From Rhizobium sp. ACO-34A (GTDB taxonomy: Bacteria > Pseudomonadota > Alphaproteobacteria > Rhizobiales > Rhizobiaceae), in contig CP021371.1 in the NCBI GenBank assembly GCA_002600635.1, forward strand, positions 995,001 to 1,059,000: a DNA stretch of 64,000 nucleotides, read 5' to 3'. Each line of letters starts with the position of its first letter. Within the stretch, counting starts at the first letter, position 1. The notes beneath the pieces are model-generated. The model saw only the letters and a program-made list of their open reading frames with translations. It searched no databases and was not told the DNA's origin. Position numbers and translations under genes: made by a program. Below are positions 1 through 8,155 of this stretch, in pieces.

Positions 1-232
1 ATCGGCAATTCGCGGTTACCCTTTCGAACCCCGTTGCGCTAACAGGCCGGCGGGGTTTTCGTTTGTCCTTCGACGATAGCCTCGATTGAACAGAAAAAGT
101 CGCCGGATTCAGTCCGATCCCCTTGAGCGGCGCGGATCTTCAAAATACCTTTACGTAAACGGAAGCGATGGAGGTCGCTGCCGCGGGCGGCCGGTCATCC
201 GGCCGTAGGGAGCTTTGGGAGGAGCGCCTTCA
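1..232. other. Non-coding left edge and leader of the GMC oxidoreductase
   Basis: No convincing gene is visible here. A GC-rich inverted repeat (7-base arms at 27-33 and 51-57) followed by a short T-rich run probably terminates a plus-strand gene lying outside the window. The sequence GGGAGGAG at 217-224 is a good ribosome binding site for the ATG at 233. Confidence 0.5.
27..62 (+). terminator. Possible terminator of an upstream gene outside the window
   Basis: The arms AACCCCG and CGGGGTT enclose a 17-base loop and are followed by TTCGTTTG. The stem is short and the loop long, so this is a modest candidate. Confidence 0.3.
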
Positions 233-1834
233 ATGTATGATTATGTCATCGCCGGCGGTGGGTCGGCGGGATCCGTTCTGGCATCGCGCCTGAGCGAAAA
301 CCCGGACGTGAAAGTGTGTCTCATCGAAGCGGGAGGGCTTGGGCGGGATCTTCTGCTGCGGGTCCCTTCAGGGGCCGTCGCCATCGTGCCGGGACGGGTG
401 AAAGGCCCGAACTGGTGCTTCGAGACGGAGCCGCAGCCGGGGTTGAACGGCAGGTGCGGCTTTCAGCCGCGGGGCAGGGGGCTCGGCGGATCGAGCCTGA
501 TCAACGCCATGCTCTATGTCCGCGGCCACGCCTCGGATTATGACGGCTGGGCGGAGGCCGGTTGCTCCGGCTGGTCTTATGCCGATGTGCTGCCCTATTT
601 CCTGAAATCGGAAAACAATATTCGCGGCGCAAATGCGCTGCATGGCGCAAGCGGCCCGCTTCAGGTGAGCGATCCCGATTGGGCAAGGCCGATCAACCGG
701 GCTTTCATCGAGGCAGGGGAACTGCGCGGCTTCAGGACGAACGACGATTTCAACGGGCCGGATCAGGAAGGTTTCGGTCTCTATCAGGCAACCCAGTTCT
801 GGCAGGGGCCGAAGAAGGGGGAGCGCTGTTCTGCTTCCGCTGCCTATCTGCACGACCATCTGGAGGAGCGGACAAACCTCACGATCATCCCCCATGCGCG
901 GGCGACGCGAATCCTGATCGAGAACGGCCGGGCGGGCGGCGTCGTCTATCGGCAGGGACGGAAGGAGGCCAAGGTTTGGGCGGCGCGAGAGGTGCTCGTC
1001 TCAAGCGGAGCCCTGCAATCGCCGCAACTCCTGATGCTGTCGGGGATCGGGCCTGCGGATGAGCTGCGGCGGTTCGGCATTTCCGTGGTGGCGGATCGCC
1101 GGGAGGTCGGGGCTAACCTGCAGGATCATCTCGACTACACGCTCGTCTATCGTTCCGGTGATCCCGATATGATGGGCATCGGACTGACGGGCATGCGGGA
1201 CATGGTATGTGCTGCGGGTGAATGGCGGCGCGAGGGAACGGGCCTGCTGCGTTCGACCTTTGCGGAATCGGGAGCCTTCCTGAAAACCGACCCGAGCCTT
1301 GAGCGGCCTGATATCCAGCTGCATTTCGTCATCGCCATGGTCGACGATCATGCCCGCAGGCTGCACCTGGGCTACGGTTATTCCTGCCATGTCTGCCTGC
1401 TGCGGCCCCATTCGCGCGGGCGCGTAGGCCTCAAGAGTGCCGATCCTCTCGCCGCGCCGCTGATCGATCCCGCCTATCTCTCGGATAGCAGGGACATGGC
1501 CGGCATGATTGCCGGAACGAAGGTGACGCGGGAGGTGATGGAGGCCGCACCCCTCGATCGCTACCGCCGCCGCGAGCTCAATCCTGCCGGCAATACCGAC
1601 AGCGAAATCGCATCCGCGATCCGTGCCCGCGCCGACACCATCTATCATCCGGCCGGAACTTGCCGGATGGGGGCAGACGAAGATTCCGTCGTGGATCCGC
1701 AATTGCGGGTGCGCGGCGTCGAGGGACTGCGGGTGGTGGACGCTTCCATCATGCCGACCCTGATCGGTGGCAATACCAATGCGCCTGTCATCATGATGGC
1801 GGAGAAGATCGCGGCCTCCATTCTCGCGGCCTGA
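233..1834 (+). CDS. GMC-family FAD-dependent oxidoreductase (choline/alcohol dehydrogenase-like)
   Basis: This is a flavoenzyme expected to oxidise an alcohol or polyol using bound FAD. The N-terminus carries the dinucleotide-binding glycine motif GGGSAGSVLASRLSE, and GGSSLINAMLYVRG matches the first GMC signature. Near the C-terminus are the conserved YHPAGTCRMG segment, which includes a family active-site histidine, and the terminal motif GGNTNAPVIMMAEK. At 533 residues it has the usual length of bacterial choline-dehydrogenase relatives. I chose ATG 233 over the in-frame TTG at 215 because a strong ribosome binding site sits about nine bases upstream of the ATG and the FAD motif then begins at the usual distance. 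The substrate cannot be read from the sequence; no betaine-aldehyde dehydrogenase gene is adjacent, so calling it betA would be unsafe. Confidence 0.88.
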   Translation: MYDYVIAGGGSAGSVLASRLSENPDVKVCLIEAGGLGRDLLLRVPSGAVAIVPGRVKGPNWCFETEPQPGLNGRCGFQPRGRGLGGSSLINAMLYVRGHASDYDGWAEAGCSGWSYADVLPYFLKSENNIRGANALHGASGPLQVSDPDWARPINRAFIEAGELRGFRTNDDFNGPDQEGFGLYQATQFWQGPKKGERCSASAAYLHDHLEERTNLTIIPHARATRILIENGRAGGVVYRQGRKEAKVWAAREVLVSSGALQSPQLLMLSGIGPADELRRFGISVVADRREVGANLQDHLDYTLVYRSGDPDMMGIGLTGMRDMVCAAGEWRREGTGLLRSTFAESGAFLKTDPSLERPDIQLHFVIAMVDDHARRLHLGYGYSCHVCLLRPHSRGRVGLKSADPLAAPLIDPAYLSDSRDMAGMIAGTKVTREVMEAAPLDRYRRRELNPAGNTDSEIASAIRARADTIYHPAGTCRMGADEDSVVDPQLRVRGVEGLRVVDASIMPTLIGGNTNAPVIMMAEKIAASILAA

Positions 1835-1884
1835 AGTTTCCTTGGGTGTTGGAAGATGGCCTGGGTTTTCCATCCGGCGTGCCC

Positions 1885-1989
1885 GGAGCAATTCCAGTAA
1901 AAGTGGGAACCGGTTTTGCGTCCGGAATTGCGTGAAACCAAAGAGATAGGGCATTGGAAGCGATTCCGTTGTCGTCGGAAATGCTCTAG
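1885..1989. repeat. RIME-like intergenic double-palindrome repeat, copy 1
   Basis: The first palindrome has arms GCAATTCC (from 1888) and GGAATTGC (ending 1931) around the core AACCGGTTTTGCGTCCGG. A second, imperfect palindrome starts at GGGCATT and ends at AATGCTC near 1986. This two-palindrome layout matches the Rhizobium-specific intergenic mosaic elements found between genes in Rhizobiaceae. It fills most of the gap between the GMC oxidoreductase and gluconokinase and could form structure in their transcript. Confidence 0.7.
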
Positions 1990-2028
1990 TTTCCCCGGCG
2001 ATATCCATGTTGCAGGGAGGAGGACGGC

Positions 2029-2559
2029 TTGGCTGAGACGAAACCGATAGCGCCGCGGGCGATCATTGCCATGGGGGTCAGCGGTTGCGGCAAGTCGTCG
2101 GTTGGCGCCTTGCTGGCTGAGCGGCTGGGCCTTGCCTTCGTCGAGGGGGACAGCCTGCATCCGGCCGGAAACGTCGCAAAGATGGCGCAGGGAATAGCGT
2201 TGACGGATGAGGATCGCTGGCCGTGGCTGGAGACGATCGGTAGGCTGATGGCCGAGGCGCTGAATCGCGGCGAGGGGATCGTCGTTTCGTGCTCGGCGCT
2301 GAAACGTATCTACCGTGACCGGCTGCGACAGGCGACGTCTGATCGGCTGGCTTTTGTCTTTCTGGATGGTACGCCGGAATTGCTGCTGTCCCGCATGGGC
2401 GCGCGCACCGGCCACTTCATGCCTGTTACTCTGCTGGAGAGCCAGTTGCGGACGCTGGAGGTGCCGACGGGAGAGCAGGGCGTCATCACGGTGAACATCG
2501 ATGGCAGTGTCGATGCCATCGTGGACTGTGCGCTCAAGGGATTGACGGTTATCGGCTGA
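2029..2559 (+). CDS. gntK: Gluconokinase
   Basis: Gluconokinase phosphorylates D-gluconate to 6-phosphogluconate with ATP, feeding the Entner-Doudoroff and pentose phosphate routes. The P-loop GVSGCGKSS lies near residue 17, and the segment FVEGDSLHPAGNVAKMAQG is typical of the family. SCSALKRIYRDRLR and the lid-like region around RTGHFMP also match gluconokinase. The 176-residue length is usual. The start is TTG 2029, preceded by GGGAGGAGGA; an internal ATG at 2071 would fall too close to the P-loop. It stands alone, without a neighbouring gluconate transporter or regulator. Confidence 0.9.
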   Translation: MAETKPIAPRAIIAMGVSGCGKSSVGALLAERLGLAFVEGDSLHPAGNVAKMAQGIALTDEDRWPWLETIGRLMAEALNRGEGIVVSCSALKRIYRDRLRQATSDRLAFVFLDGTPELLLSRMGARTGHFMPVTLLESQLRTLEVPTGEQGVITVNIDGSVDAIVDCALKGLTVIG

Positions 2560-2841
2560 GCGGCCGTCCGTCCCTGTGTCGTAAATGCGCTTCGCCCATG
2601 GGACGTGCCCCCCGCCTGAAAGCAATTATCGGGCGAAAGGTTGTCGAGGTGTTAAACGAGACCGCTTACATGCGTATTTCATTGAACAGCATGTGCTGAA
2701 GGTTAACGTTCGTTTGCTCCTGCCAAAGCATGTCGCGCAAAAGCGTGCAGCGGTTTTGCGGCAACGATATGCGATGAAATAAGGCCTTGAAGCGTATGGA
2801 GCGAATCCGAAAGATCGCGACGCGCTTCAAGGCCGCGTCAC
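2560..2841. other. Intergenic region between convergent gntK and the carbamoylputrescine amidase gene
   Basis: The first part (2560-2720) shows no recognisable feature; a 65-codon open frame at 2585-2782 has no recognisable content and I do not call it. The rest is a palindromic repeat listed separately, which may act as a bidirectional transcription barrier between the converging genes. Confidence 0.5.
2728..2834. repeat. RIME-like intergenic double-palindrome repeat, copy 2
   Basis: The first palindrome runs from GCATGTCGCGCAAAA (2728) to TTTTGCGGCAACGATATGC (ending 2772). The second has perfect 12-base arms, GGCCTTGAAGCG at 2783-2794 and CGCTTCAAGGCC at 2823-2834. It shares the GCGGTTTTGCG-like centre and two-palindrome plan with copy 1 about 850 bases away, but its arm sequences differ, so it is probably a different subtype. 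Confidence 0.65.
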
Positions 2842-3714
2842 TCAGGCGCGGCCATCCAGTGTCATGAGCGGACGATAGAGTTCCGGCCGGCGGTCGCGGA
2901 AGAGGCCCCAGGCGGAACGCTGCTTTGCAATGCCCTCGAGATCGAAGGTGGCGGTGAGCACTGTTTCGCTGGTCCGGTCTGCCTCGGCGATCTTGGCTCC
3001 GGTCTGGTCGGCGATGAAGGACGAGCCGTAGAAGGTAAGTTCGGTGCCCTTGCGGCCCGGCTCTTTCCCGATCCGGTTGGAAGCGATGACCGGCACGACG
3101 TTTGCAGCGGCGTGGCCCTGCATCACGCGTTGCCAGTGAGCGGCGCTGTCGATCGTCGGGTCCTGCGGTTCTGAGCCGATTGCGGTCGGATAGAACAGCA
3201 GTTCGGCGCCCTGAAGGGCCATGGCGCGGGCAGCTTCCGGGAACCACTGGTCCCAGCAGATGCCGACGCCGATCTTCGCGTGACGCGTCTGCCAGACGCG
3301 GAAACCGGTATCGCCGGGAGAGAAGTAATACTTCTCCGTATAGCCCGGACCGTCGGGAATATGGCTCTTGCGATAGAGGCCGAGCACCGTGCCATCCGCA
3401 TCGACGATGGCGACGCTGTTGAAATAGGTCTGCCCGGCCTTTTCGAAGAAGCTGACGGGCAGAACCACATTCAGCTCTGCCGCAAGCTTCGAGAAATGCG
3501 CAATCAGCGGATTGCCCTCGAAGGGCTTCGCCATGTCGAAGAATTCGGCGATCTGGTCCTGGCAGAAATAGGGAGCCTCGAAAAGCTCCTGGATCAGGAT
3601 GATCTGCGCGCCATCGGCGGCAGCCTTGCGGATCAGTGTCTCTGCCCGCTCGATATTGCCCTTGAGATCCCAGCTGCAGGCCATCTGGGTGGCGGCGACG
3701 GTAACGTGTGCCAT
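2842..3714 (-). CDS. aguB: N-carbamoylputrescine amidase
   Basis: This cytoplasmic nitrilase-superfamily enzyme hydrolyses N-carbamoylputrescine to putrescine, CO2 and ammonia, the last step of the agmatine route to putrescine. The predicted catalytic triad is Glu43 (in LIQELFE), Lys116 (in LYRKSHIPDGPGY) and Cys153 (in GICWDQWFPEAARAM). The stretches YPTAIGSEPQD, HAAANVVPVIASNRIGKE and WGLFRDRRPELY closely follow the plant and bacterial carbamoylputrescine amidases. The 290-residue length is normal. Its start lies 12 bases after the stop of the upstream flavin oxidase gene, so the two are probably co-transcribed. No agmatine deiminase gene is in the window. Confidence 0.92.
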   Translation of the reverse strand: MAHVTVAATQMACSWDLKGNIERAETLIRKAAADGAQIILIQELFEAPYFCQDQIAEFFDMAKPFEGNPLIAHFSKLAAELNVVLPVSFFEKAGQTYFNSVAIVDADGTVLGLYRKSHIPDGPGYTEKYYFSPGDTGFRVWQTRHAKIGVGICWDQWFPEAARAMALQGAELLFYPTAIGSEPQDPTIDSAAHWQRVMQGHAAANVVPVIASNRIGKEPGRKGTELTFYGSSFIADQTGAKIAEADRTSETVLTATFDLEGIAKQRSAWGLFRDRRPELYRPLMTLDGRA

Positions 3715-3726
3715 GTGGCTTTCTCC

Positions 3727-5034
3727 TTAGACGCCGAGCTTGTCGCGCAGGCCGTACCACCATGCGCCGAGAACGGTAAGCGGCACGCGGAAGGTCTTGC
3801 CGCCGGGGAAGGGGAAGGCCGGCAACGAGGCCCAGACGTCGAAACGCTCCGCATGACCGGCGACGGCCTCGCCGAGGATCTTGCCCAGCAGATGCGTGGT
3901 CGTCACGCCGTGGCCGCTGTCGCCATGGGAGAAGTAGACGTTGTCTGCGAGCTTGCCGATATGCGGAATACGCGTGAGCGTCAGCGCGAAATTGCCGCTC
4001 CAGGCGAATTCGATCTTCGCATTGGCGAGCTGCGGGAAGGTCTTCAGCATGTTCGGGCGAATGACGCCGGTGAGGTTTGCCGGATCCTGGCCGCCATAGC
4101 CGATGCCGCCGCCATAGAGCAGCCGGTTGTCGGCCGTGCGGCGGTAGTAGTCGAGCACATAGTTGGCATCTTCGACACAGTAATTGGCCGGCAGCAGTTC
4201 CTCGATCATGTCAGGATCGAGCTGTTCGGTCGCCATGACCTGGCTGGAGACGGGCATCATCTTGTCGGTGATCTTCGGCAGCATGGTGCCGAGATAGGCA
4301 TTGCCGCAGACGAGGACATATTTCGCCCTGACCGAGCCTTCTGCCGTGCGGACGACCGGGTTGGCGCCCAAGTCGAGGCCGGTGACGCGCGATTTTTCGA
4401 AGACCTGCCCGCCCAGGCTCTCGAAGGCCGCAGCCTCTCCGAGCACGAGGTTGAGCGGATGGATATGGCCGCCGAAGCGGTCGATCATGCCGCCGACATA
4501 GCGGTCGGCCTTCACGTATTTGCCGACATCGGCCTTGGAGACCATCTCAAGCCCGGTATGGCCGTGCTTTTCCCAGTTGGCTTTCACATGAGCCATCTCG
4601 CGCACCTGCTTGTCGGTAAAGGCGGCGAAGAAGCCGCCATCGACGAGATCGCACTGGATGCCGTATTTCGCCGTGCGTTCGCGAATGATGTTGCCGCCCT
4701 CGAGCGACATGGCGCCGAGCTTTGCCGCCTTGTCCGGCCCGTAACGGCGGGCGATGACCTCAAGGTCGCGGCTGTAGCCGTTGACGATCTGGCCACCATT
4801 GCGACCGGACGCGCCGAAGCCGATGCGTTCGCCCTCGACGACGATCACCTTGAAGCCGTTTTCCGCAAGCTGCAGTGCTGCCGAGATGCCGGTAAAGCCG
4901 GCGCCGATCACGCAGACATCGGCAGTGTGCTCGCCCTTCAGGCTGTCGCGTACCCGCTTGTCATTGGCGCTATGGGCATACCAGGAGGGGGCGTGGCCGG
5001 GATTGGTGGCGGAGGTCTGGTTCGTGCTGGTCAT
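3727..5034 (-). CDS. puuB: FAD-dependent oxidoreductase, gamma-glutamylputrescine oxidase-like
   Basis: This DAO-family flavoenzyme probably oxidises gamma-glutamylputrescine to the aminoaldehyde in the Puu putrescine-degradation pathway. ADVCVIGAGFTGISAALQLA at about residues 39-58 is the FAD-binding motif, followed by FGASGRNGGQIVNGYS, typical of the PuuB/OrdL group. The C-terminal HGDSGHGVTTTHLLGKILGE closes the flavin fold. At 435 residues it is close to E. coli PuuB. It lies three bases after a glutamine-synthetase-like gene that would make its substrate, which supports the assignment. Other DAO-family amine oxidases are possible. Confidence 0.82.
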   Translation of the reverse strand: MTSTNQTSATNPGHAPSWYAHSANDKRVRDSLKGEHTADVCVIGAGFTGISAALQLAENGFKVIVVEGERIGFGASGRNGGQIVNGYSRDLEVIARRYGPDKAAKLGAMSLEGGNIIRERTAKYGIQCDLVDGGFFAAFTDKQVREMAHVKANWEKHGHTGLEMVSKADVGKYVKADRYVGGMIDRFGGHIHPLNLVLGEAAAFESLGGQVFEKSRVTGLDLGANPVVRTAEGSVRAKYVLVCGNAYLGTMLPKITDKMMPVSSQVMATEQLDPDMIEELLPANYCVEDANYVLDYYRRTADNRLLYGGGIGYGGQDPANLTGVIRPNMLKTFPQLANAKIEFAWSGNFALTLTRIPHIGKLADNVYFSHGDSGHGVTTTHLLGKILGEAVAGHAERFDVWASLPAFPFPGGKTFRVPLTVLGAWWYGLRDKLGV

Positions 5035-5037
5035 GGG

Positions 5038-6396
5038 TCACACCGTGCGGATGTAGGCGTCATATTCGACATCGGTGACGCGCAGGGAGAATTCGGAGAG
5101 TTCCTGTTGCTTGCAGGCCGTATAGAGGCTGCGATACTTCTGGCCGACCGCCGCATAGGCGAAGCTGGACTTGGCGAAACGCTGCAGGGCGAGGTCCCAG
5201 TTGGTCGGCAGGGGCTCATGATTGATAGCGTGGTCGTCGCCGCTGATCGCGCCGCCGGGAGCGGTCTTTTCCTTCATGCCGGCAAGAGCCGCCGAAAGGA
5301 TCATCGCCAGCACCAGATAGGGATTGGTGTCGGCGCCCGCGACGCGCTGCTCGATGCGGGTCGCGGGCTTAGGAGCGGTAATGACGCGCACTGCGGCGGA
5401 ACGGTTGTCGAAGCCCCAGGAGGCATAGGTCGGCGCATGTTCGGAGGGGCGCAGGCGGCGATAGGAGTTCTGGTGGGGCGCAAACACGGCCATGCTCTCG
5501 CCCATGTTTTCCAGAAGGCCGCCGACCGAATGCATCAATGCGTCGGAGGGGCCGTCCTCGCCGACATAGATGTTGTTGCCATTCTCATCGAGCACGGAGA
5601 AGTGGACATGCATGCCGCTGCCGGCCTGCATGCCGTAGGGCTTGGCCATGAAAGTGGCGTCGAGATCGTTGGCGCGGGCCACGCCCTTGACGATGCGCTT
5701 CAGGAGTAACGCATAATCGGCGGCGGCAAGCGCATCCGGCACATGGTTGAGGTTGATTTCGTACTGGCCGGGGCCGTTTTCGCGCAGCGTCGTATCGGCC
5801 GGCACGCCTTGAGCGCGGGCGGCCGACGATATGCCGTGGAAGACTTCCTCAAAATCCTGCAGTTCGGAGATCGACAGAACCTGCGTCTGGCCGGTGTGCC
5901 AGCGGCCGTCGCGGGTGTTCGGCGGCCGGACCGGGTCGAGCGCCGAGCGGACAGGGTCGATCAGGTAGAATTCGAGTTCGGTCGCCACCACGGGGGTGAG
6001 CTTCAGCTTGGCGTAGCGCTCCAGCACATTGGCGAGCACCTGCCGGGGATCGGCGAAGAAGCCGGTGCCATCGGGATTCTTCATCTGCAGGAGAACCTGT
6101 GCCGTCGGGCGCGATAGCCAGGTGACGCGCGACAGCGTGCCGGGCACGGGGAAGCAGATGCCGTCCGGATCGCCTGTTCCTTCGGCAAGACCGGCGGAGT
6201 TGACGTCGCGGCCCCAGACGTCCAGCGCATAGACCGAGCGCGGGATCGCCATGCCCTTGGTCAACACGTCGAGCGCCCGCTCGCGGGGGATCCACTTTCC
6301 CCGGGGAACGCCGTTGACGTCGATTACGAAGGCTTCCAGCACTTCGATATCGGGGTTTTCTGCAAAAAAGGCTCTTGCGTAGCTATCAATGTCCAT
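5038..6396 (-). CDS. puuA: Glutamine synthetase family protein, probable gamma-glutamylputrescine synthetase
   Basis: The likely reaction is ATP-dependent joining of glutamate to putrescine, giving gamma-glutamylputrescine. The catalytic half carries the glutamine-synthetase pattern GSGMHVHFSVLDENG, the segment NSYRRLRPSEHAPTYASWG, and SAAVRVITAPKPATRIEQR. The N-terminal segment around VEAFVIDVNGVPRGKWIP matches the GlnT/PuuA group. I chose ATG 6396 (452 residues) because the upstream in-frame ATG at 6444 adds a basic, non-family segment. The next two genes downstream encode the oxidase and the carbamoylputrescine amidase, with gaps of 3 and 12 bases. Other members of the family use different amines, so the exact acceptor is inferred from context. 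Confidence 0.83.
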   Translation of the reverse strand: MDIDSYARAFFAENPDIEVLEAFVIDVNGVPRGKWIPRERALDVLTKGMAIPRSVYALDVWGRDVNSAGLAEGTGDPDGICFPVPGTLSRVTWLSRPTAQVLLQMKNPDGTGFFADPRQVLANVLERYAKLKLTPVVATELEFYLIDPVRSALDPVRPPNTRDGRWHTGQTQVLSISELQDFEEVFHGISSAARAQGVPADTTLRENGPGQYEINLNHVPDALAAADYALLLKRIVKGVARANDLDATFMAKPYGMQAGSGMHVHFSVLDENGNNIYVGEDGPSDALMHSVGGLLENMGESMAVFAPHQNSYRRLRPSEHAPTYASWGFDNRSAAVRVITAPKPATRIEQRVAGADTNPYLVLAMILSAALAGMKEKTAPGGAISGDDHAINHEPLPTNWDLALQRFAKSSFAYAAVGQKYRSLYTACKQQELSEFSLRVTDVEYDAYIRTV

Positions 6397-6601
6397 GGGC
6401 CACCGGAAAAATGAAAAACACTTCTGAGATCTGTCGGCATGCAAAACGCACGCGCGGTTGAAGATGCAGCGCTAACTGTGAGCGGTCTTCGCATTATAGA
6501 TCAAGAAACGTGCCATTTTCCTGCCGGTACTTCAGTGCCCCTCGACCGGTTGGCGGTTGATTTCGCCTGTTTTTATCCGATCTGCCGCAACGACTGCAGC
6601 T

Positions 6602-6620
6602 TTTTGGTCAATTGACCGAA
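6602..6620. promoter_or_regulatory. Palindromic operator candidate upstream of the putrescine operon
   Basis: GGTCAATTGACC at 6606-6617 is a perfect 12-base palindrome, flanked by a T-run on one side and A-rich sequence on the other. It lies about 210 bases upstream of the puuA-like start, where a dimeric repressor could bind. It does not resemble the E. coli PuuR site as I know it, so the regulator is unknown. Confidence 0.35.
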
Positions 6621-6666
6621 AATACCCTAGCATCGAAAAAGATAGATTTCCAGCCCATGAGGGCGA

Positions 6667-6696
6667 TTTCGGCGGCACTTTTGTGCGCCGCCGAAA
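6667..6696 (-). terminator. Stem-loop just downstream of the dadA-like gene
   Basis: The arms TTTCGGCGGC and GCCGCCGAAA form a perfect 10-base stem with a 10-base loop. On the minus strand it begins about 16 bases after the stop codon at 6712. There is no clean T-run after the stem in that direction, so termination efficiency is doubtful; it may instead protect the 3' end. Confidence 0.4.
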
Positions 6697-6711
6697 AAAC
6701 GTGCATAATTC

Positions 6712-7965
6712 TCAAGGGTTGAAGCGTTCGGGCCGCCATGCGCTGATGTCGATGAACGGCTTCTCACCGGTCATCGCTTCGGCGATCAGGCGGCCGGTCA
6801 CCGGCCCGAGTGTCAGGCCGTGATGGGCATGGCCGAAGGCGAACCACAGGCCGTCATGGCGCGGAGCCTTGCCGATGATCGGCATCATGTCCGGCGTGCA
6901 GGGACGTGCGCCCATCCACGGTTCCGGATCGAGCCGCTCTGCCAGCGGGAAGATCGAACGGGCGATCTTTTCGGCGCGTTCGATCTGCACTGGCGATTTC
7001 GGCGCGTCGCGGAAGGCGAACTCGGCGCCGGTGGTGAGACGGATGCCCTTGTTCATCGGGGCTAGGAAATAGCCGCGCTCGTTGTCCATCGTCCAGTTGT
7101 TGAGCTTCGCCTTGCCGGCCGGAGCGTAATGCATGTGGTAGCCGCGCTTGACGCCGACAAGGAAGGCGTAGCCGAGCTTCCGCGTCACGTCCTCGGACCA
7201 TGGGCCGAGCGCCAGCACGACTTCGCCGCCTTCGACGAGACCGTCGTCGGTTTTTACCTGCCAGCCCTTGCCCCCGGACTTCCGGGCAAGCGTCGTGGCG
7301 TCGCCCTTGACGAAACGCCCGCCAAGGCTTTCGAAATATTGGAGATAGGCCATGGTCAGCCCGTGCAGATCGAGAACCGACCAGGGATCGGACCACTTCA
7401 GCGCACCGGTGAATTCGCCCCTGAGGTCGGGCTCCTCCTTCGCCAGATCGGCGGCGGAGAGTTCCTCGAACTTCACGCCGTATTCGCGGCCAAGCCGCTC
7501 CGCCTCGGCATATTCCGTATCCCGCTTGGCGCTGGTGCGGAAGATTTCCATCCAGCCGTTCTTGCGGATCAGATGCTCCGCGCCGGCAGCCTCGATCAGG
7601 TCATTATGTTCGGTAATCGAGTTTTCGATGAGGGGCGCATAGGCGCGCGCGATGGCGTCATGGCGCACCTTGTTCGAATGCCACCAGTAGCGTGACAGGA
7701 AAGGCACGAGCTTCGGCATGGCGCGCATGTGGTAATGCGCGTCGATACGGTTGTTGAGGCCGTAGCGCACCAGCGTGGCGACCTCCTGCGGAAAGCCATA
7801 GGGCACGACACCTTCGCGCTGGATCAGGCCGGCATTGCCGAATGAGGTTTCCTCACCGGCGCCACGGCGGTCCACCAGCACCACCGACCTTCCGCGACGC
7901 GCCAGATGAATGGCGGTGGAAACGCCGACAATGCCGGCGCCGAGCACGATGGTATCTGCAGACAT
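6712..7965 (-). CDS. dadA: D-amino-acid dehydrogenase-like FAD oxidoreductase
   Basis: Members of this family oxidatively deaminate D-amino acids at the membrane and pass electrons to the respiratory chain. DTIVLGAGIVGVSTAIHLAR at residues 4-23 is the FAD-binding motif. ETSFGNAGLIQREGVVPYGFP follows it, as in DadA. The C-terminal part contains GARPCTPDMMPIIGKAPRHDG and FGHAHHGLTLGPVTGRLIAE, the expected flavin-contacting segments. At 417 residues the length is standard. It is on the same strand as the putrescine genes but is separated from them by 315 bases, so it is probably a separate transcript. No alanine racemase gene is adjacent, so the substrate is open. Confidence 0.82.
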   Translation of the reverse strand: MSADTIVLGAGIVGVSTAIHLARRGRSVVLVDRRGAGEETSFGNAGLIQREGVVPYGFPQEVATLVRYGLNNRIDAHYHMRAMPKLVPFLSRYWWHSNKVRHDAIARAYAPLIENSITEHNDLIEAAGAEHLIRKNGWMEIFRTSAKRDTEYAEAERLGREYGVKFEELSAADLAKEEPDLRGEFTGALKWSDPWSVLDLHGLTMAYLQYFESLGGRFVKGDATTLARKSGGKGWQVKTDDGLVEGGEVVLALGPWSEDVTRKLGYAFLVGVKRGYHMHYAPAGKAKLNNWTMDNERGYFLAPMNKGIRLTTGAEFAFRDAPKSPVQIERAEKIARSIFPLAERLDPEPWMGARPCTPDMMPIIGKAPRHDGLWFAFGHAHHGLTLGPVTGRLIAEAMTGEKPFIDISAWRPERFNP

Positions 7966-8093
7966 GTTACCTGAATTCCGTTTCGATGATGACGAAACGG
8001 GAAGATGCTACCCCCTTTGGTGCGGCGCAAACGAAAAGTTGTCACATTTCGTGAAATCGACCGAACCGTTGCAAATCTGGAACGTGGGTGGCC

Positions 8094-8128
8094 AAAAGAA
8101 AAAAGGCGCCCGCAAAGCGGACGCCTTT
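8094..8128 (-). terminator. Rho-independent terminator of the siderophore receptor/esterase/binding-protein operon
   Basis: GGCGCCCGC at 8105-8113 pairs with GCGGACGCC at 8117-8125 around a three-base loop, with one mismatch. On the minus strand the stem is followed by TTTTTTCTTTT, a textbook T-run. It starts about 30 bases after the stop at 8156. Confidence 0.85.
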
Positions 8129-8155
8129 CTGCATGGTATCGCCAAGTCGAAATCC

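Larger units (their letters stand above)
6397..6711. other. 315-base gap upstream of the puu-type operon
   Basis: No gene is supported here; an 88-codon frame overlapping it is an artefact of the neighbouring dadA-like gene. The region should hold the promoter of the minus-strand operon starting at 6396. It contains a perfect 12-base palindrome (6606-6617) and a strong hairpin (6667-6696), both listed separately. Confidence 0.5.

Noticed and set aside
1-60. 3' end of a tRNA or rRNA gene
   Set aside because: The sequence CTTTCGAACCCC suggested a T-arm, but the stem does not pair correctly and no acceptor end follows. A terminator-like hairpin fits better.
3280-5709. An 809-codon open frame on the plus strand
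   Set aside because: It lies opposite the amidase, oxidase and synthetase-like genes, whose family motifs are unmistakable. It has Ala/Asp/His-rich antisense-type composition and no recognisable domain.
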